Positions 1 through 9,307 of a stretch of 64,000 nucleotides of DNA are shown here, piece by piece. Origin of the DNA: Helicobacter muridarum (GTDB lineage: Bacteria > Campylobacterota > Campylobacteria > Campylobacterales > Helicobacteraceae); contig NZ_JRPD02000008.1 in assembly GCF_000765805.2 (NCBI RefSeq), positions 16,380 through 80,379 of the forward strand. The letters run 5' to 3'. The notes under the pieces are model-generated. The model was not told where the DNA came from. It did not search any database and saw only the letters and a list, made by a program, of their open reading frames with translations. Positions within the stretch are counted from its first letter, which is position 1. The number at the start of each line of letters is the position of its first letter. The translations under genes were made by a program, and so were the position numbers.

Positions 1-3000
1 TAATCTCAAATAATAATTCTAATGTTTTGGATTCTAAAATAGATGATTCTAGTAAACCAAATAATGATGGATTATATTACTACCAGCTCAAGATTCCAAA
101 AAATGCTCCAACAGGCGTTTGGCAGACTAGGCTTCAAGTAGGCGATAGTATATTTTTTAAGGATATATCAATTGAGACTTTGGTGCAAGATAGAATCAAA
201 TTAATCATAAATGCAAAAGATGAAATTGACTTTAATTCATCAAAAAATCTTAACTTTAATTTACAAGGTGATTACTTGTTTGGCGCGCCAGCTAGCAATT
301 TGAGATATGAGGCAAGCTTATCTTTGAAACCTAAGAATTTTAGTAGCAAGAAATATAAGAACTATATATTCTCTAGTTATTCAAATCTTTATTATATAGA
401 AGGCGATAATAAGAAAGGCAAGTTAGATTCTAAAGGGTCTGCTCAAGTAATGTTTGATTTATCAAAGGCTTTGATCGTTAATAAGAATATGCAAGCTATG
501 ATTGTGGCAAAAGTATTTGAGAGTGGTGGTAGATATTCTACTTCTAGTCATATAGTTTCACTAAATAAATATGATAGCTTTGTTGGCATAGGAAATTTAC
601 AAAAAAACGTTATTGAGCTTAATAAGGAGGTTCATATTCCAGTAATTGCTATTGCTAGCGATGATTCTGGTCTTATTTCAGGCAGAAAGCTGCAATATAA
701 AATATATAGCAATAATTATTCATGGTGGTTTGACTATGATAATGATGATTATTTATTACAAAATGTCAAGATAGATAAAAATATGCAAATCGTTGCAGAG
801 GGTGAGTTAATAAGCCAAGATAAGCCTGTAATGCTTAAACATACATTTGAAGATAGTGGAGAATTTCTAATTGAAGTTGTTGATATAACTAATGGTGCGA
901 CAAGTCAGATTATTCTATATGTGAGTGATTGGGGGAGACCATTTAAAAATAAAAGTATAACTTCACTCAAAATTCAAACCGATAAAAGCGAATATAAAAT
1001 AGGTGATGTAGCTAAAGTTAGTTTTGAGAGTGTAGCTGGAGCTAAGGCTTTGATAACACTAAATAAAGGCGGAAATATAATAAAAAGATTCTGGATAGAT
1101 ACTAAATCCTCACAAACTATCATAGATATTCCACTTAATAAAGACTTAGTGCCAAATGCCTATGTAACTGTATCGTTATTGCAAGATTATAATACTAATA
1201 ATGATAGACCCTTAAGGCTCTATGGCATTGCTTCCATTAATGTTAAAGATGATAATAATATCTTGAAACTTTTTATTGATGCGCCAAAGGAAGTAAATCC
1301 AAACTCTAAGGTGGTTATTAATCTTAGCAATGATAAGAAGCAAAGGGTCACATACACTTTAGCTGTGGTTGATGAGGGGCTATTGAGCTTAAATAACTTT
1401 GCAACACCTAATCCATATAGATATTTTTTTGCTAAATTACCTCTTGTATTGCAGGTATTTGATACTTATGATCTAATTATTGCTAAGACTTTTGGCAAGG
1501 TTAATAAGGTGCTAAGTGCTGGGGGTGGAAATTATTTAGAAAATGCGATGTATTCTAAAGCTAGGAGTAATAGGAAGAATGACATTAATGATGATCATGC
1601 AGACAGATTTAAGCCTGTTTCATTCTTTTTACCTCCTGCTAGCACTGATTCTAGGGGCAATGCTACGATAGAATTAACTATTCCTAGCTACATGGGGAAA
1701 GTGCGCATTATGGTAGTAGCTGTCAATGAGCATGTAGTAAGTTCTGCTGAAAACTCTATTGAGGTGAAAGCCCCTTTAGTCATGATTCCTACTATCCCAA
1801 GAAGCCTTAAGATTGGTGATAAATTTAGCTTGCCAATCGAAGTTTTTAGGCTTGATTCAAAGGTAAAAAATGCTACCTTGTCGTTAAAAACAAAGAATAA
1901 AATTATAAGCTTTGATAAGAGTGAGTCTAGCATTGACTTTAACAATGCAACTTCCAAAGTTATTACGTTTAAGGGCATTGTTGGCGATGCTATAGGCACA
2001 GATAACATCGAAATTTCTCTATCCTACAAGAAATTTCAATTTGTGGATTCTACTGAAATTGATGTTAAGCCTGTTAATCCCTACATTACATTAGTTGAAA
2101 AACATACCTTAAAGCCTAGATCAAGCTTAAATCTCGATACATATTCAAATTTTGTGCAAGGTTCAAATACTGGCTTTATAACAATTTCTAGCGCACCATT
2201 ATTTAACATTGATCATAGGCTGCGTTGGCTTATTCGTTATCCATATGGTTGTATTGAGCAAACCACATCAAGTGTTTTACCTCAATTATTCATAGATAAG
2301 ATAAGCACATCAAATTTCATTAATAAGAAAAAGCTAATTGTAAATATAAATGCAGCGATAGCTAATATACAAAATTTCCAAGTAGCTAATGGTGGATTCT
2401 CATATTGGCAACAAGAAGCAAAGGCAGATAGATATGGCAGCAATTACGCAGGACACTTCTTATTATTAGCTAAGCAACAGGGTTATTATGTTCCTGAAAG
2501 TATGCTTAAAAGATGGCTTGAATACCAAGTAACTCAGGTTAAATCTAATAACAAGGACAACTTTAATAAGATTTATTCATTATATTTATTGGCTCTTGCA
2601 AAGAAGCCTCAAATAGGCATTATGAATACAATTTATGAGAATCATCTCTCAAATCTCTCAATTACAGAGAAGTGGATTCTTGCGGCAGGTTATCAAATGG
2701 CCGGTATGCCAGCAATAGCTCAAAGGATTACTCAAAATTTATCTTTAATTGATGATGATTCTGAATACTATAAATATAGCTATGGTTCATCATTCCGCAA
2801 TCAAGCAATAATTGCAAATGCTTATTATCAGATTTATCAAACAGCACCAAAGAGCATTGATTCTGTACTTGCTAAATTGGAATCTAATTCTTGGTTTTCT
2901 ACCCAAGAGCTAGGCTATTGGCTTATGACTTTAGGACAGATGAAAGAGGATACAAAAGATTCTATAATTTCTGGGACAATTAACATTAACAACTCTAATA

Positions 3001-3587
3001 AGACATTCAATGATAATACATCGCATATTGTGTTTGATTTTGATAGTGGTAAGGCAAATATTTTATCTAATTCAAATCATGACTTGTATATAAACTATAT
3101 TTGGGACGGTATTCCAATTGACAATAATCTAGCCCAAATTTCCAATAATATTGCCTTAAAGCAAGAATTTTTAGATGAAAGTGGTACTAGCATAGATCCA
3201 ACAAATATTCAATCTGGTTATAGTTTTTATATTAAGTTTACCCTATCGTCACTAGATAGTGATGTTAGTATAAAGAATATGGCATTAACTCAGATATTGC
3301 CTAGTGGTTGGGAGATTGAAAATACTAGATTTGGTAATCAAGACATGCCGCTATTTATTTCTAAATCTATGCCATTTAACATTACTTACACAGATATTCG
3401 TGACGATAGAATTATGTGGTTTTTTGATTATGATTCTATGTCTAAAAAATCTAAAGAATTCTTTGTAAAGATAATAGCCGTTACGCCAGGAGAATATACT
3501 TTGCCTCCAGCTACAGCTGAAGCTATGTATAGCGATGCATATCAGGCTACGACCCCTAGTATGAAAGTAAAGGTTCATGCTAGATAA
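1..3587 (+). CDS. alpha-2-macroglobulin family protein, 3' part (5' end outside window)
   Basis: Bacterial alpha-2-macroglobulins are large periplasmic or membrane-anchored proteins thought to trap attacking proteases through a reactive thioester. The frame is open from the left edge, so the true start lies upstream; about 1,195 residues are present out of a family length of roughly 1,600-1,900. The thioester motif is intact: YPYGCIEQ, with Cys encoded at 2250-2252. Upstream of it are a macroglobulin/bait-region block (ASTDSRGNATIELTIPSY near nt 1640) and repeated beta-sandwich-like sequence; downstream is the helical thioester domain and a C-terminal receptor-binding-like domain ending in KVKVHAR. 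In many bacteria pbpC follows this gene; here about 325 noncoding bases and an aminotransferase gene follow. Family assignment is secure; the protease-trap role is from family knowledge. Confidence 0.9.
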   Translation, partial: ISNNNSNVLDSKIDDSSKPNNDGLYYYQLKIPKNAPTGVWQTRLQVGDSIFFKDISIETLVQDRIKLIINAKDEIDFNSSKNLNFNLQGDYLFGAPASNLRYEASLSLKPKNFSSKKYKNYIFSSYSNLYYIEGDNKKGKLDSKGSAQVMFDLSKALIVNKNMQAMIVAKVFESGGRYSTSSHIVSLNKYDSFVGIGNLQKNVIELNKEVHIPVIAIASDDSGLISGRKLQYKIYSNNYSWWFDYDNDDYLLQNVKIDKNMQIVAEGELISQDKPVMLKHTFEDSGEFLIEVVDITNGATSQIILYVSDWGRPFKNKSITSLKIQTDKSEYKIGDVAKVSFESVAGAKALITLNKGGNIIKRFWIDTKSSQTIIDIPLNKDLVPNAYVTVSLLQDYNTNNDRPLRLYGIASINVKDDNNILKLFIDAPKEVNPNSKVVINLSNDKKQRVTYTLAVVDEGLLSLNNFATPNPYRYFFAKLPLVLQVFDTYDLIIAKTFGKVNKVLSAGGGNYLENAMYSKARSNRKNDINDDHADRFKPVSFFLPPASTDSRGNATIELTIPSYMGKVRIMVVAVNEHVVSSAENSIEVKAPLVMIPTIPRSLKIGDKFSLPIEVFRLDSKVKNATLSLKTKNKIISFDKSESSIDFNNATSKVITFKGIVGDAIGTDNIEISLSYKKFQFVDSTEIDVKPVNPYITLVEKHTLKPRSSLNLDTYSNFVQGSNTGFITISSAPLFNIDHRLRWLIRYPYGCIEQTTSSVLPQLFIDKISTSNFINKKKLIVNINAAIANIQNFQVANGGFSYWQQEAKADRYGSNYAGHFLLLAKQQGYYVPESMLKRWLEYQVTQVKSNNKDNFNKIYSLYLLALAKKPQIGIMNTIYENHLSNLSITEKWILAAGYQMAGMPAIAQRITQNLSLIDDDSEYYKYSYGSSFRNQAIIANAYYQIYQTAPKSIDSVLAKLESNSWFSTQELGYWLMTLGQMKEDTKDSIISGTININNSNKTFNDNTSHIVFDFDSGKANILSNSNHDLYINYIWDGIPIDNNLAQISNNIALKQEFLDESGTSIDPTNIQSGYSFYIKFTLSSLDSDVSIKNMALTQILPSGWEIENTRFGNQDMPLFISKSMPFNITYTDIRDDRIMWFFDYDSMSKKSKEFFVKIIAVTPGEYTLPPATAEAMYSDAYQATTPSMKVKVHAR

Positions 3588-3912
3588 TGAATTTCTATTT
3601 TCAATAGGCATGGAGGGAGAAGTGATATTTATCATTGTAAATATATGAAACTATAATAAATTTATACTGTATAGTTTTGTATCAAAAATTTTTTACAAAA
3701 AGTAATATAGATAAATATTAATGCAACTATCTTGTAACATTTTGCAAATTAGTTAAATATTGCCTATATCTTCACACTCAATTTGTAGATAAAAGTATCA
3801 TTTTCTATTTTAAGATATAAAATATCGCCTTTTTTCTTTTGGTTTCTTTTTTATTTGTGTTATATTTAATTCTTAAACGCCTATTTGGTGTATTTTAATT
3901 AAAGGATTTTAA
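3588..3912. other. Intergenic region between the alpha-2-macroglobulin gene and gabT
   Basis: This AT-rich stretch has no open frame I can support on either strand; the longest starts give only a dozen or so codons. I looked for remnants of pbpC, the common partner of alpha-2-macroglobulin, and saw none. It holds the extended -10 promoter listed separately near its right end. Confidence 0.6.
3858..3866 (+). promoter_or_regulatory. Putative extended -10 promoter of the gab operon
   Basis: TGT followed by TATATT matches the Helicobacter/Campylobacter housekeeping -10 (TGnTATAAT) with one mismatch. It lies about 47 bases before the TTG start of the aminotransferase gene, leaving room for a short leader and the AAAGGA ribosome site. 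No convincing -35 is visible, as usual in this group. Confidence 0.4.
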
Positions 3913-5169
3913 TTGAGAGATTTGAATAAACGTAAAGAAGAAGCTACTCCTAGGGGAATTGGAGTTTTATGTGATTGGTTCGTTACAAAAGCTCAAAACG
4001 CTACATTATGGGATAATCAAGGTAGAGAGTTTATCGATTTTGCTTCAGGTATTGCTGTTCTTAATGTAGGGCATTGCAATCCAAGAATAATAAAAGCAGT
4101 AGAAAAGCAGCTTTGCGCATTCACACATACAGCCTATCAAGTAACACCATATGAAAGCTATATTGAACTAGCTGAAAAGATAAATGAATTAGCCCCACTT
4201 GCAGGTAAGAAAAAATCATGTTTTTTTACCACTGGCGGAGAGGCTACTGAAAATGCTATAAAGCTAGCAAAAGCTCATACTAAACGATATGGAGTTATTG
4301 CTTTTGGAGGAGGCTTTCATGGTAGGACAGCCACAGCTGTTGGTATGACAGGTAAGGTAGTTCCATATAAGGCAGAAATAGGTGTTGGCATGGTAGGAAT
4401 TTATCATGCACTTTATCCAAATAAGCTGCATGGTGTGAGTGTAGAAGATTCCCTAAAAAGTCTTGAGCATATTTGCAGGAGTTCTATTTCTCCTTATGAT
4501 GTCGCGGCTATTATCTTTGAACCAGTGCAAGGTGAAGGGGGATTTAATCCAGCACCAAAGGAATTTGTAGAAGGCTTGCGAAAATTTGCTGATACCTATG
4601 GAATCGTCCTAGTAGCCGATGAGGTTCAAACAGGATTTGGCAGAACAGGTAAGATTTTTGCTATGGAATATTTTGATGTTTCAGCAGACATTATATGTAT
4701 GGCTAAGAGTCTTGGTGGCGGATTCCCAATATCTGGGATTGTTGGCAAGCAAGATATTATGGATTCAATTAACCCGGGCGGTATGGGTGGCACATATGCA
4801 GGTAATCCTCTTGCTGTTGCAGCTTCCCTTGAGGTATTGGAGGTTATTAAAGAAGAGAAGCTTTTAGATAGAGCAAATATGCTTGGTAGCAAACTCCAAG
4901 ACTTCCTAAATGGTTTAAATTGTAAAGAGATAGCAGAAGTAAGAGGTTTAGGCTCTATGGTAGCTGTAGAATTCTTCAAAGATAACCAGCCAAGTCCAGA
5001 TATAGCTAAAAAGGTTCAAAGTATTGCAATGAGCAATGGATTATTATTGCTTACTTGTGGTAGCCATGGCAATGTAATTCGATTCCTATATCCGTTAACA
5101 ATTCCTACTTCACAATTTGATAAAGCTCTAGAAATTTTGAAATCAGCAATAGAAGGAGGTGTGCGATGA
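3913..5169 (+). CDS. gabT: Class III (GABA-type) aminotransferase, PLP-dependent
   Basis: Moves the amino group of an omega-amino acid, most likely 4-aminobutyrate, to a 2-oxo acid, releasing a semialdehyde in the cytoplasm. It is a full-length class III transaminase of 418 residues. Visible landmarks are the cofactor-loop FTTGGEATENAIKLA, the VADEVQTGFGRTG block and the Schiff-base lysine (K265) in CMAKSLGGGFP. The start is TTG, preceded by AAAGGA at good spacing. Its stop overlaps the start of the next gene (ATGA), and that gene encodes a semialdehyde dehydrogenase, which supports a GABA-type substrate. Acetylornithine, putrescine or 5-aminovalerate are alternatives that sequence alone does not exclude. 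Confidence 0.85.
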   Translation: MRDLNKRKEEATPRGIGVLCDWFVTKAQNATLWDNQGREFIDFASGIAVLNVGHCNPRIIKAVEKQLCAFTHTAYQVTPYESYIELAEKINELAPLAGKKKSCFFTTGGEATENAIKLAKAHTKRYGVIAFGGGFHGRTATAVGMTGKVVPYKAEIGVGMVGIYHALYPNKLHGVSVEDSLKSLEHICRSSISPYDVAAIIFEPVQGEGGFNPAPKEFVEGLRKFADTYGIVLVADEVQTGFGRTGKIFAMEYFDVSADIICMAKSLGGGFPISGIVGKQDIMDSINPGGMGGTYAGNPLAVAASLEVLEVIKEEKLLDRANMLGSKLQDFLNGLNCKEIAEVRGLGSMVAVEFFKDNQPSPDIAKKVQSIAMSNGLLLLTCGSHGNVIRFLYPLTIPTSQFDKALEILKSAIEGGVR

Positions 5170-6608
5170 GTTTGTTATCTAAACACTTTTTGCTCCTAGA
5201 GCATGAGTTTGTCTCAAGACAAAAAAAAGATGATTTTATTGCTGTAAATAATCCTGCTACAGGGGAGGATATAGCATTTGTGCATGATATTACTCAAACA
5301 CAATTAGAGGATATTATTCAAAAGTCTCAAGTAGGCTTTAATCAATGGTCATCTCTTCTATCCCTAGAGCGTGCAAATATTTTACTAAAGTGGTATGAGC
5401 TTATGCTAGAGCATAAGCAAACTTTGGCAGAAATCCTTACTATAGAAATGGGTAAGCCGCTATCTGAGTCTCTAGGTGAGATTAATTATGCAGCTAGTTT
5501 TATTCGTTGGTTTGCTGAAGAATGTAGAAGAATTGATGGCGATATTTTACAATCGATTCAGCATAATCAAAAGCTTCTTGTGCTTAAACAACCAATTGGT
5601 GTATGTGGTGCTATTACTCCTTGGAATTTTCCATCAGCAATGATTACTCGCAAGGCCGCTCCAGCACTTGCATGCGGCTGCTCTATGATTGTAAAACCTG
5701 CTACACAAACGCCTCTTAGCGCATATGCTTTGCTAAATTTAGCTTATAAGGCTGGAGTTCCAAAAGATGTGCTATGTGTTGTTACAGGAAATGCGACTAT
5801 GATTAGCAAAACCCTATGTGAAAGCGATATAGTTAAAAAAATCACATTTACTGGTTCGACTGAAGTAGGCAGGAAGCTTATGGCTCAAAGTGCAAATACA
5901 ATCAAAAAGCTTTCTTTAGAGTTAGGCGGCAATGCGCCATTTATTGTATTTGATGATGCAAATATAAATGATGCAGTTAAAGGTATCTTAGCTTCCAAAT
6001 TTCGCAACAGTGGGCAGACATGTGTGTGCGCTAATCGAATCTATATCCAAAGTGGAATTTATGACAGGGTTTCAGAGGCTTTAAAGATTGAAGTTGAGCG
6101 ATTGCATGTTGGTGATGGTATGCAAGAAGGCATAACTCAAGGTCCCCTAATTGATATAAAGGCAGTAGCAAAAGTCAAAGAGCATATTGCAGATGCTACT
6201 TCTAAGGGTGCTAGGATTCTAAGCGGTGGTAAACCTCACTCAAAGGGCTTAAGCTTCTTTGAGCCAACCATACTAGTAGATGTTACTAAAGATATGGCTG
6301 TGGCAAAGGAAGAGACATTTGGTCCTCTAGCACCACTCTTTAAGTTTGATACAGAAGAAGAGGCTATTACTATGGCAAATGATACAGAGTTTGGTTTAGC
6401 GGCATATTTTTATACAGATAGTTCAGCTAGGCAATGGCGTGTCAGTGAAGCTTTGGAATATGGAATTATAGGCGTTAATACTGGAATTATTTCTACTGAA
6501 GTTGCACCATTTGGTGGTGTTAAACAAAGTGGACTTGGTAGAGAAGGCTCTAAATACGGTATGGAAGATTATTTAGAAATTAAATATGTAAATATGAATA
6601 TCATATAA
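5166..6608 (+). CDS. gabD: NAD(P)-dependent aldehyde dehydrogenase, probably succinate-semialdehyde dehydrogenase
   Basis: Oxidises an aldehyde, probably succinate semialdehyde to succinate, the step after GABA transamination. The 480-residue length fits GabD. The catalytic Cys286 sits in NSGQTCVCANR, the general-base Glu in LELGGNAPF, and the cofactor-binding FTGSTEVGRKL and C-terminal PFGGVKQSGLGREGS blocks are intact. The cysteine pair separated by one residue is typical of SSADH. The gene overlaps gabT by four bases, so the two are translationally coupled. Glutarate semialdehyde is an alternative substrate. Confidence 0.87.
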   Translation: MSLLSKHFLLLEHEFVSRQKKDDFIAVNNPATGEDIAFVHDITQTQLEDIIQKSQVGFNQWSSLLSLERANILLKWYELMLEHKQTLAEILTIEMGKPLSESLGEINYAASFIRWFAEECRRIDGDILQSIQHNQKLLVLKQPIGVCGAITPWNFPSAMITRKAAPALACGCSMIVKPATQTPLSAYALLNLAYKAGVPKDVLCVVTGNATMISKTLCESDIVKKITFTGSTEVGRKLMAQSANTIKKLSLELGGNAPFIVFDDANINDAVKGILASKFRNSGQTCVCANRIYIQSGIYDRVSEALKIEVERLHVGDGMQEGITQGPLIDIKAVAKVKEHIADATSKGARILSGGKPHSKGLSFFEPTILVDVTKDMAVAKEETFGPLAPLFKFDTEEEAITMANDTEFGLAAYFYTDSSARQWRVSEALEYGIIGVNTGIISTEVAPFGGVKQSGLGREGSKYGMEDYLEIKYVNMNII

Positions 6609-6631
6609 ATTGAATTATATAAGGATATGCT

Positions 6632-7972
6632 ATGGCAGTTATGAACTCTAATCGGTCTGATTTGGCTCATATTCATACAGAAGATGAATCGACACATATT
6701 ATTCATGATTCCCAAAAATCAACACGCTTTTCACTTATGATGGCATGGTGGGGAGTTTGTAGCGCGTTGTTTTATATTGTAGTTGGCGTAGCTATGGCGC
6801 AAGCTTATGGAACTAAAAATGCAATTATTGGATTACTTATTACAGTTGTTGGATACTCCATTATCAACGGAATCATATCTCGATATGCGATAAAAACAGG
6901 GCTATCTGTTGCTCTTTTTTCACGTGTATTATTTGGACATACCGGAGCTGCACTTGCCACTCTTATTTTCTTCGCAACGGCTACCTATTACGCCATATTT
7001 GAGGGTTCTGTTATTGCTATTGCCTTAAATCATGAATTTTCAAGTATTCCTTATTGGCTTGGTGCGTTGATTGTAGTTCTATATAGTGTGCCTCTAATTT
7101 TTGGTTCTGTGCAGCATTGGCTTGATAAGTTTAATGGTGTTTTATTGCCGCTTTACCTCATAGGATTGATTGGTTCTGTTATATATGCAACTATTAAGTA
7201 TGGATATAATGGTTCATGGTTAGAGATGGGACCACAAGAGATTCCAGAGTATGGATGGTGGAAAGTCGCTGTTTATTATATGGGTGTGTATGTATTGATG
7301 ATGTTTACATTTGATTTTGCTCGTTTTGGAAAGAAAGAGGATATGAGTTTTCATTCAAGCATTACTTTTGGTATACCATTTTATATAACAGCTTTCTTCT
7401 TACCTGCATTAGTTGGTATATATTTAGTATCTATTGTGCCAACAGAGAGCCTATCTGAAGCTGCTGTTGCATTTGTGTTTATTGATTTAATGGGCTTTTT
7501 TGGCTTAGTGTTTGTATGGATTACTCAAACTCGTATTAATACAGCGAATTTTTTCTTAGCAACGACAAATATGCAAGCTTTCTTTGAGGAAACATTAAAG
7601 CTTAATTTTTCCAAATATGTTTGGGCTATAGTTGTTGGTGTCATAGTTTTTTTAATTATGCTAACCGATGTTTTTTCTTATCTTTTGTTAGCTTTGGCTT
7701 ATCAGGGTATTTTTGTTGTGTCTTGGGTTGCGATTGCCTTAGCTCATATTTTAAATCCCAAAAGAGAGCAATATTTTGGTGTAGTTCCAGAAGTTGATTC
7801 AAACAAGATTCCAGCTATGGATTTTAGTGGGCTTTCTGCATGGTTTATATCAAGTGGTATAGGTGTTTGGGCATTTAATTCTTCTTGGGGTGTAAATTGG
7901 TATGCAACATTAACCTTTGTGTCTGCATTTTTACTTTACATTATTTTAGTAACTTTGAAATTTAGGAGGTAA
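6632..7972 (+). CDS. NCS1/cytosine-permease-like transporter
   Basis: Inner-membrane transporter of 446 residues with about 12 hydrophobic segments. The first segments (FSLMMAWWGVCSALFYIVVG) and the overall layout resemble the nucleobase:cation symporter-1 (CodB/PurCyt) family; the first ~35 residues are hydrophilic and cytoplasmic. It lies 23 bases after gabD with an AAGGATATGCT leader and is followed 3 bases later by a second permease, so it is probably part of the gab operon. The substrate is not evident: position suggests GABA or another amine, while NCS1 members usually move nucleobases or allantoin. Family call is moderate, substrate unknown. Confidence 0.65.
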   Translation: MAVMNSNRSDLAHIHTEDESTHIIHDSQKSTRFSLMMAWWGVCSALFYIVVGVAMAQAYGTKNAIIGLLITVVGYSIINGIISRYAIKTGLSVALFSRVLFGHTGAALATLIFFATATYYAIFEGSVIAIALNHEFSSIPYWLGALIVVLYSVPLIFGSVQHWLDKFNGVLLPLYLIGLIGSVIYATIKYGYNGSWLEMGPQEIPEYGWWKVAVYYMGVYVLMMFTFDFARFGKKEDMSFHSSITFGIPFYITAFFLPALVGIYLVSIVPTESLSEAAVAFVFIDLMGFFGLVFVWITQTRINTANFFLATTNMQAFFEETLKLNFSKYVWAIVVGVIVFLIMLTDVFSYLLLALAYQGIFVVSWVAIALAHILNPKREQYFGVVPEVDSNKIPAMDFSGLSAWFISSGIGVWAFNSSWGVNWYATLTFVSAFLLYIILVTLKFRR

Positions 7973-7975
7973 CTT

Positions 7976-9229
7976 TTGAAAATTAAAGAAATTAAACAAG
8001 AATTTGTCGCCGAACTTAAGGGACATCCAACAACAAAAAAACTTACGTTTGTTGAGGGTGTAGCAATGCTGGTTGGAACAAATATTGGTATCGGGATTCT
8101 TAGCATTGCGCATACTGCAAAACATGCTGGTTTTTTACCTCTTTTCTTTTGGCTTATAGTTGGTGGGATTTTGTCCACAATTACAATGCTATATATTGCA
8201 GAAGCGACACTTAGGACCAAACAGCATTTACAGCTAACAGGGTTGTCAGTCAAGTATATTGGTCCTATAGCTAAGATATTAATGTTTATATCAGTTGCTG
8301 TAACTGCTATTGGTGCGCTTACTGCCTATGAAAAAGCTAGTGGACGAATTATCAATGAGATATTTCATATTCCAGAGATGTGGGGTAGTATTATTTTCTT
8401 TATACCTGCATCAGCTGTGCTATGGCTTGGATTAAAGGCAATTGGTAGAGGCGAGAAGCAAGTTATTGGAATTATGTTTGCTATTCTTGTCGTTCTTATC
8501 ATTTCTACATTTTTTAAATCTAAAGTTGATTTTAGTCATGCCTTAGAGATGCATTGGAATTGGATAGCTATTATTCCTATATTCAATACTGTAGTTTTTG
8601 TATATTCATCGCAATATATAGTTCCAGAGATGGCAAGAGGATTTTCGCATAAACCCCAAATGCTTCCTAAAGCTGTGATACTTGGAAATTTTATTACATT
8701 TTTAATGTTGTCTTTAGTGCCTCTATCTGCAATCGTGTTAGATGGATTGGAAAATATTTCTGGTGTTGTAACTATATCTTGGGGTAAGGCGATTGGAGAA
8801 TGGGCATTTATGATTGCTAATCTCTTCGCTCTTTTTGCTATTCTTACTTCGTATTGGGGGTTAGGTGGTATGTTTATAACAAATATAGCAGATCAAATAA
8901 ACAAAGATGCTGATAATAATCTCAATGTGAGATTCTTTATTTTACTTGCAGTGGTTATACCTCCACTTCTACTTGTATTGTTTAATCTAGTAGACACTAT
9001 TGATGACGCCCTATATTGGCCTGGTGTTGTTGGTGGTATTATCCTTAGCTTTTTTCCAATTCTTATTCTTGCAAACTCAAGAAAGCACGGCGATCTTCCT
9101 GCTGCATGGAAAGTTCCAGACTTCCTTACTAGTTGGGCTGTGAAGGGGACCATTGTTTTTGTATATTTGGCTGCTACACTGCTTAGCATTGCAGCTAAAT
9201 ATGGTGTATTAGAAAAGATTATTGGTTAA
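7976..9229 (+). CDS. Amino-acid permease (aromatic/APC-superfamily type)
   Basis: Polytopic inner-membrane protein of 417 residues with about 11 membrane segments. The start of the core, FVEGVAMLVGTNIGIGILSI, is the unwound first helix typical of the APC superfamily (TyrP/Mtr-like hydroxy and aromatic amino-acid permeases). The TTG start follows a strong AGGAGG at 7964-7969. It is the last gene of the four-gene cassette, so uptake of the amino acid degraded by the aminotransferase is a reasonable inference. The next gene, on the opposite strand, is a pseudogene. Confidence 0.7.
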   Translation: MKIKEIKQEFVAELKGHPTTKKLTFVEGVAMLVGTNIGIGILSIAHTAKHAGFLPLFFWLIVGGILSTITMLYIAEATLRTKQHLQLTGLSVKYIGPIAKILMFISVAVTAIGALTAYEKASGRIINEIFHIPEMWGSIIFFIPASAVLWLGLKAIGRGEKQVIGIMFAILVVLIISTFFKSKVDFSHALEMHWNWIAIIPIFNTVVFVYSSQYIVPEMARGFSHKPQMLPKAVILGNFITFLMLSLVPLSAIVLDGLENISGVVTISWGKAIGEWAFMIANLFALFAILTSYWGLGGMFITNIADQINKDADNNLNVRFFILLAVVIPPLLLVLFNLVDTIDDALYWPGVVGGIILSFFPILILANSRKHGDLPAAWKVPDFLTSWAVKGTIVFVYLAATLLSIAAKYGVLEKIIG

Positions 9230-9307
9230 TCTATTTGTAATACTTGTGAATATTAGATATTTCAATGGCAATATCATAATATATTGCTTTGTGATTCTGA
9301 TTTAGAG

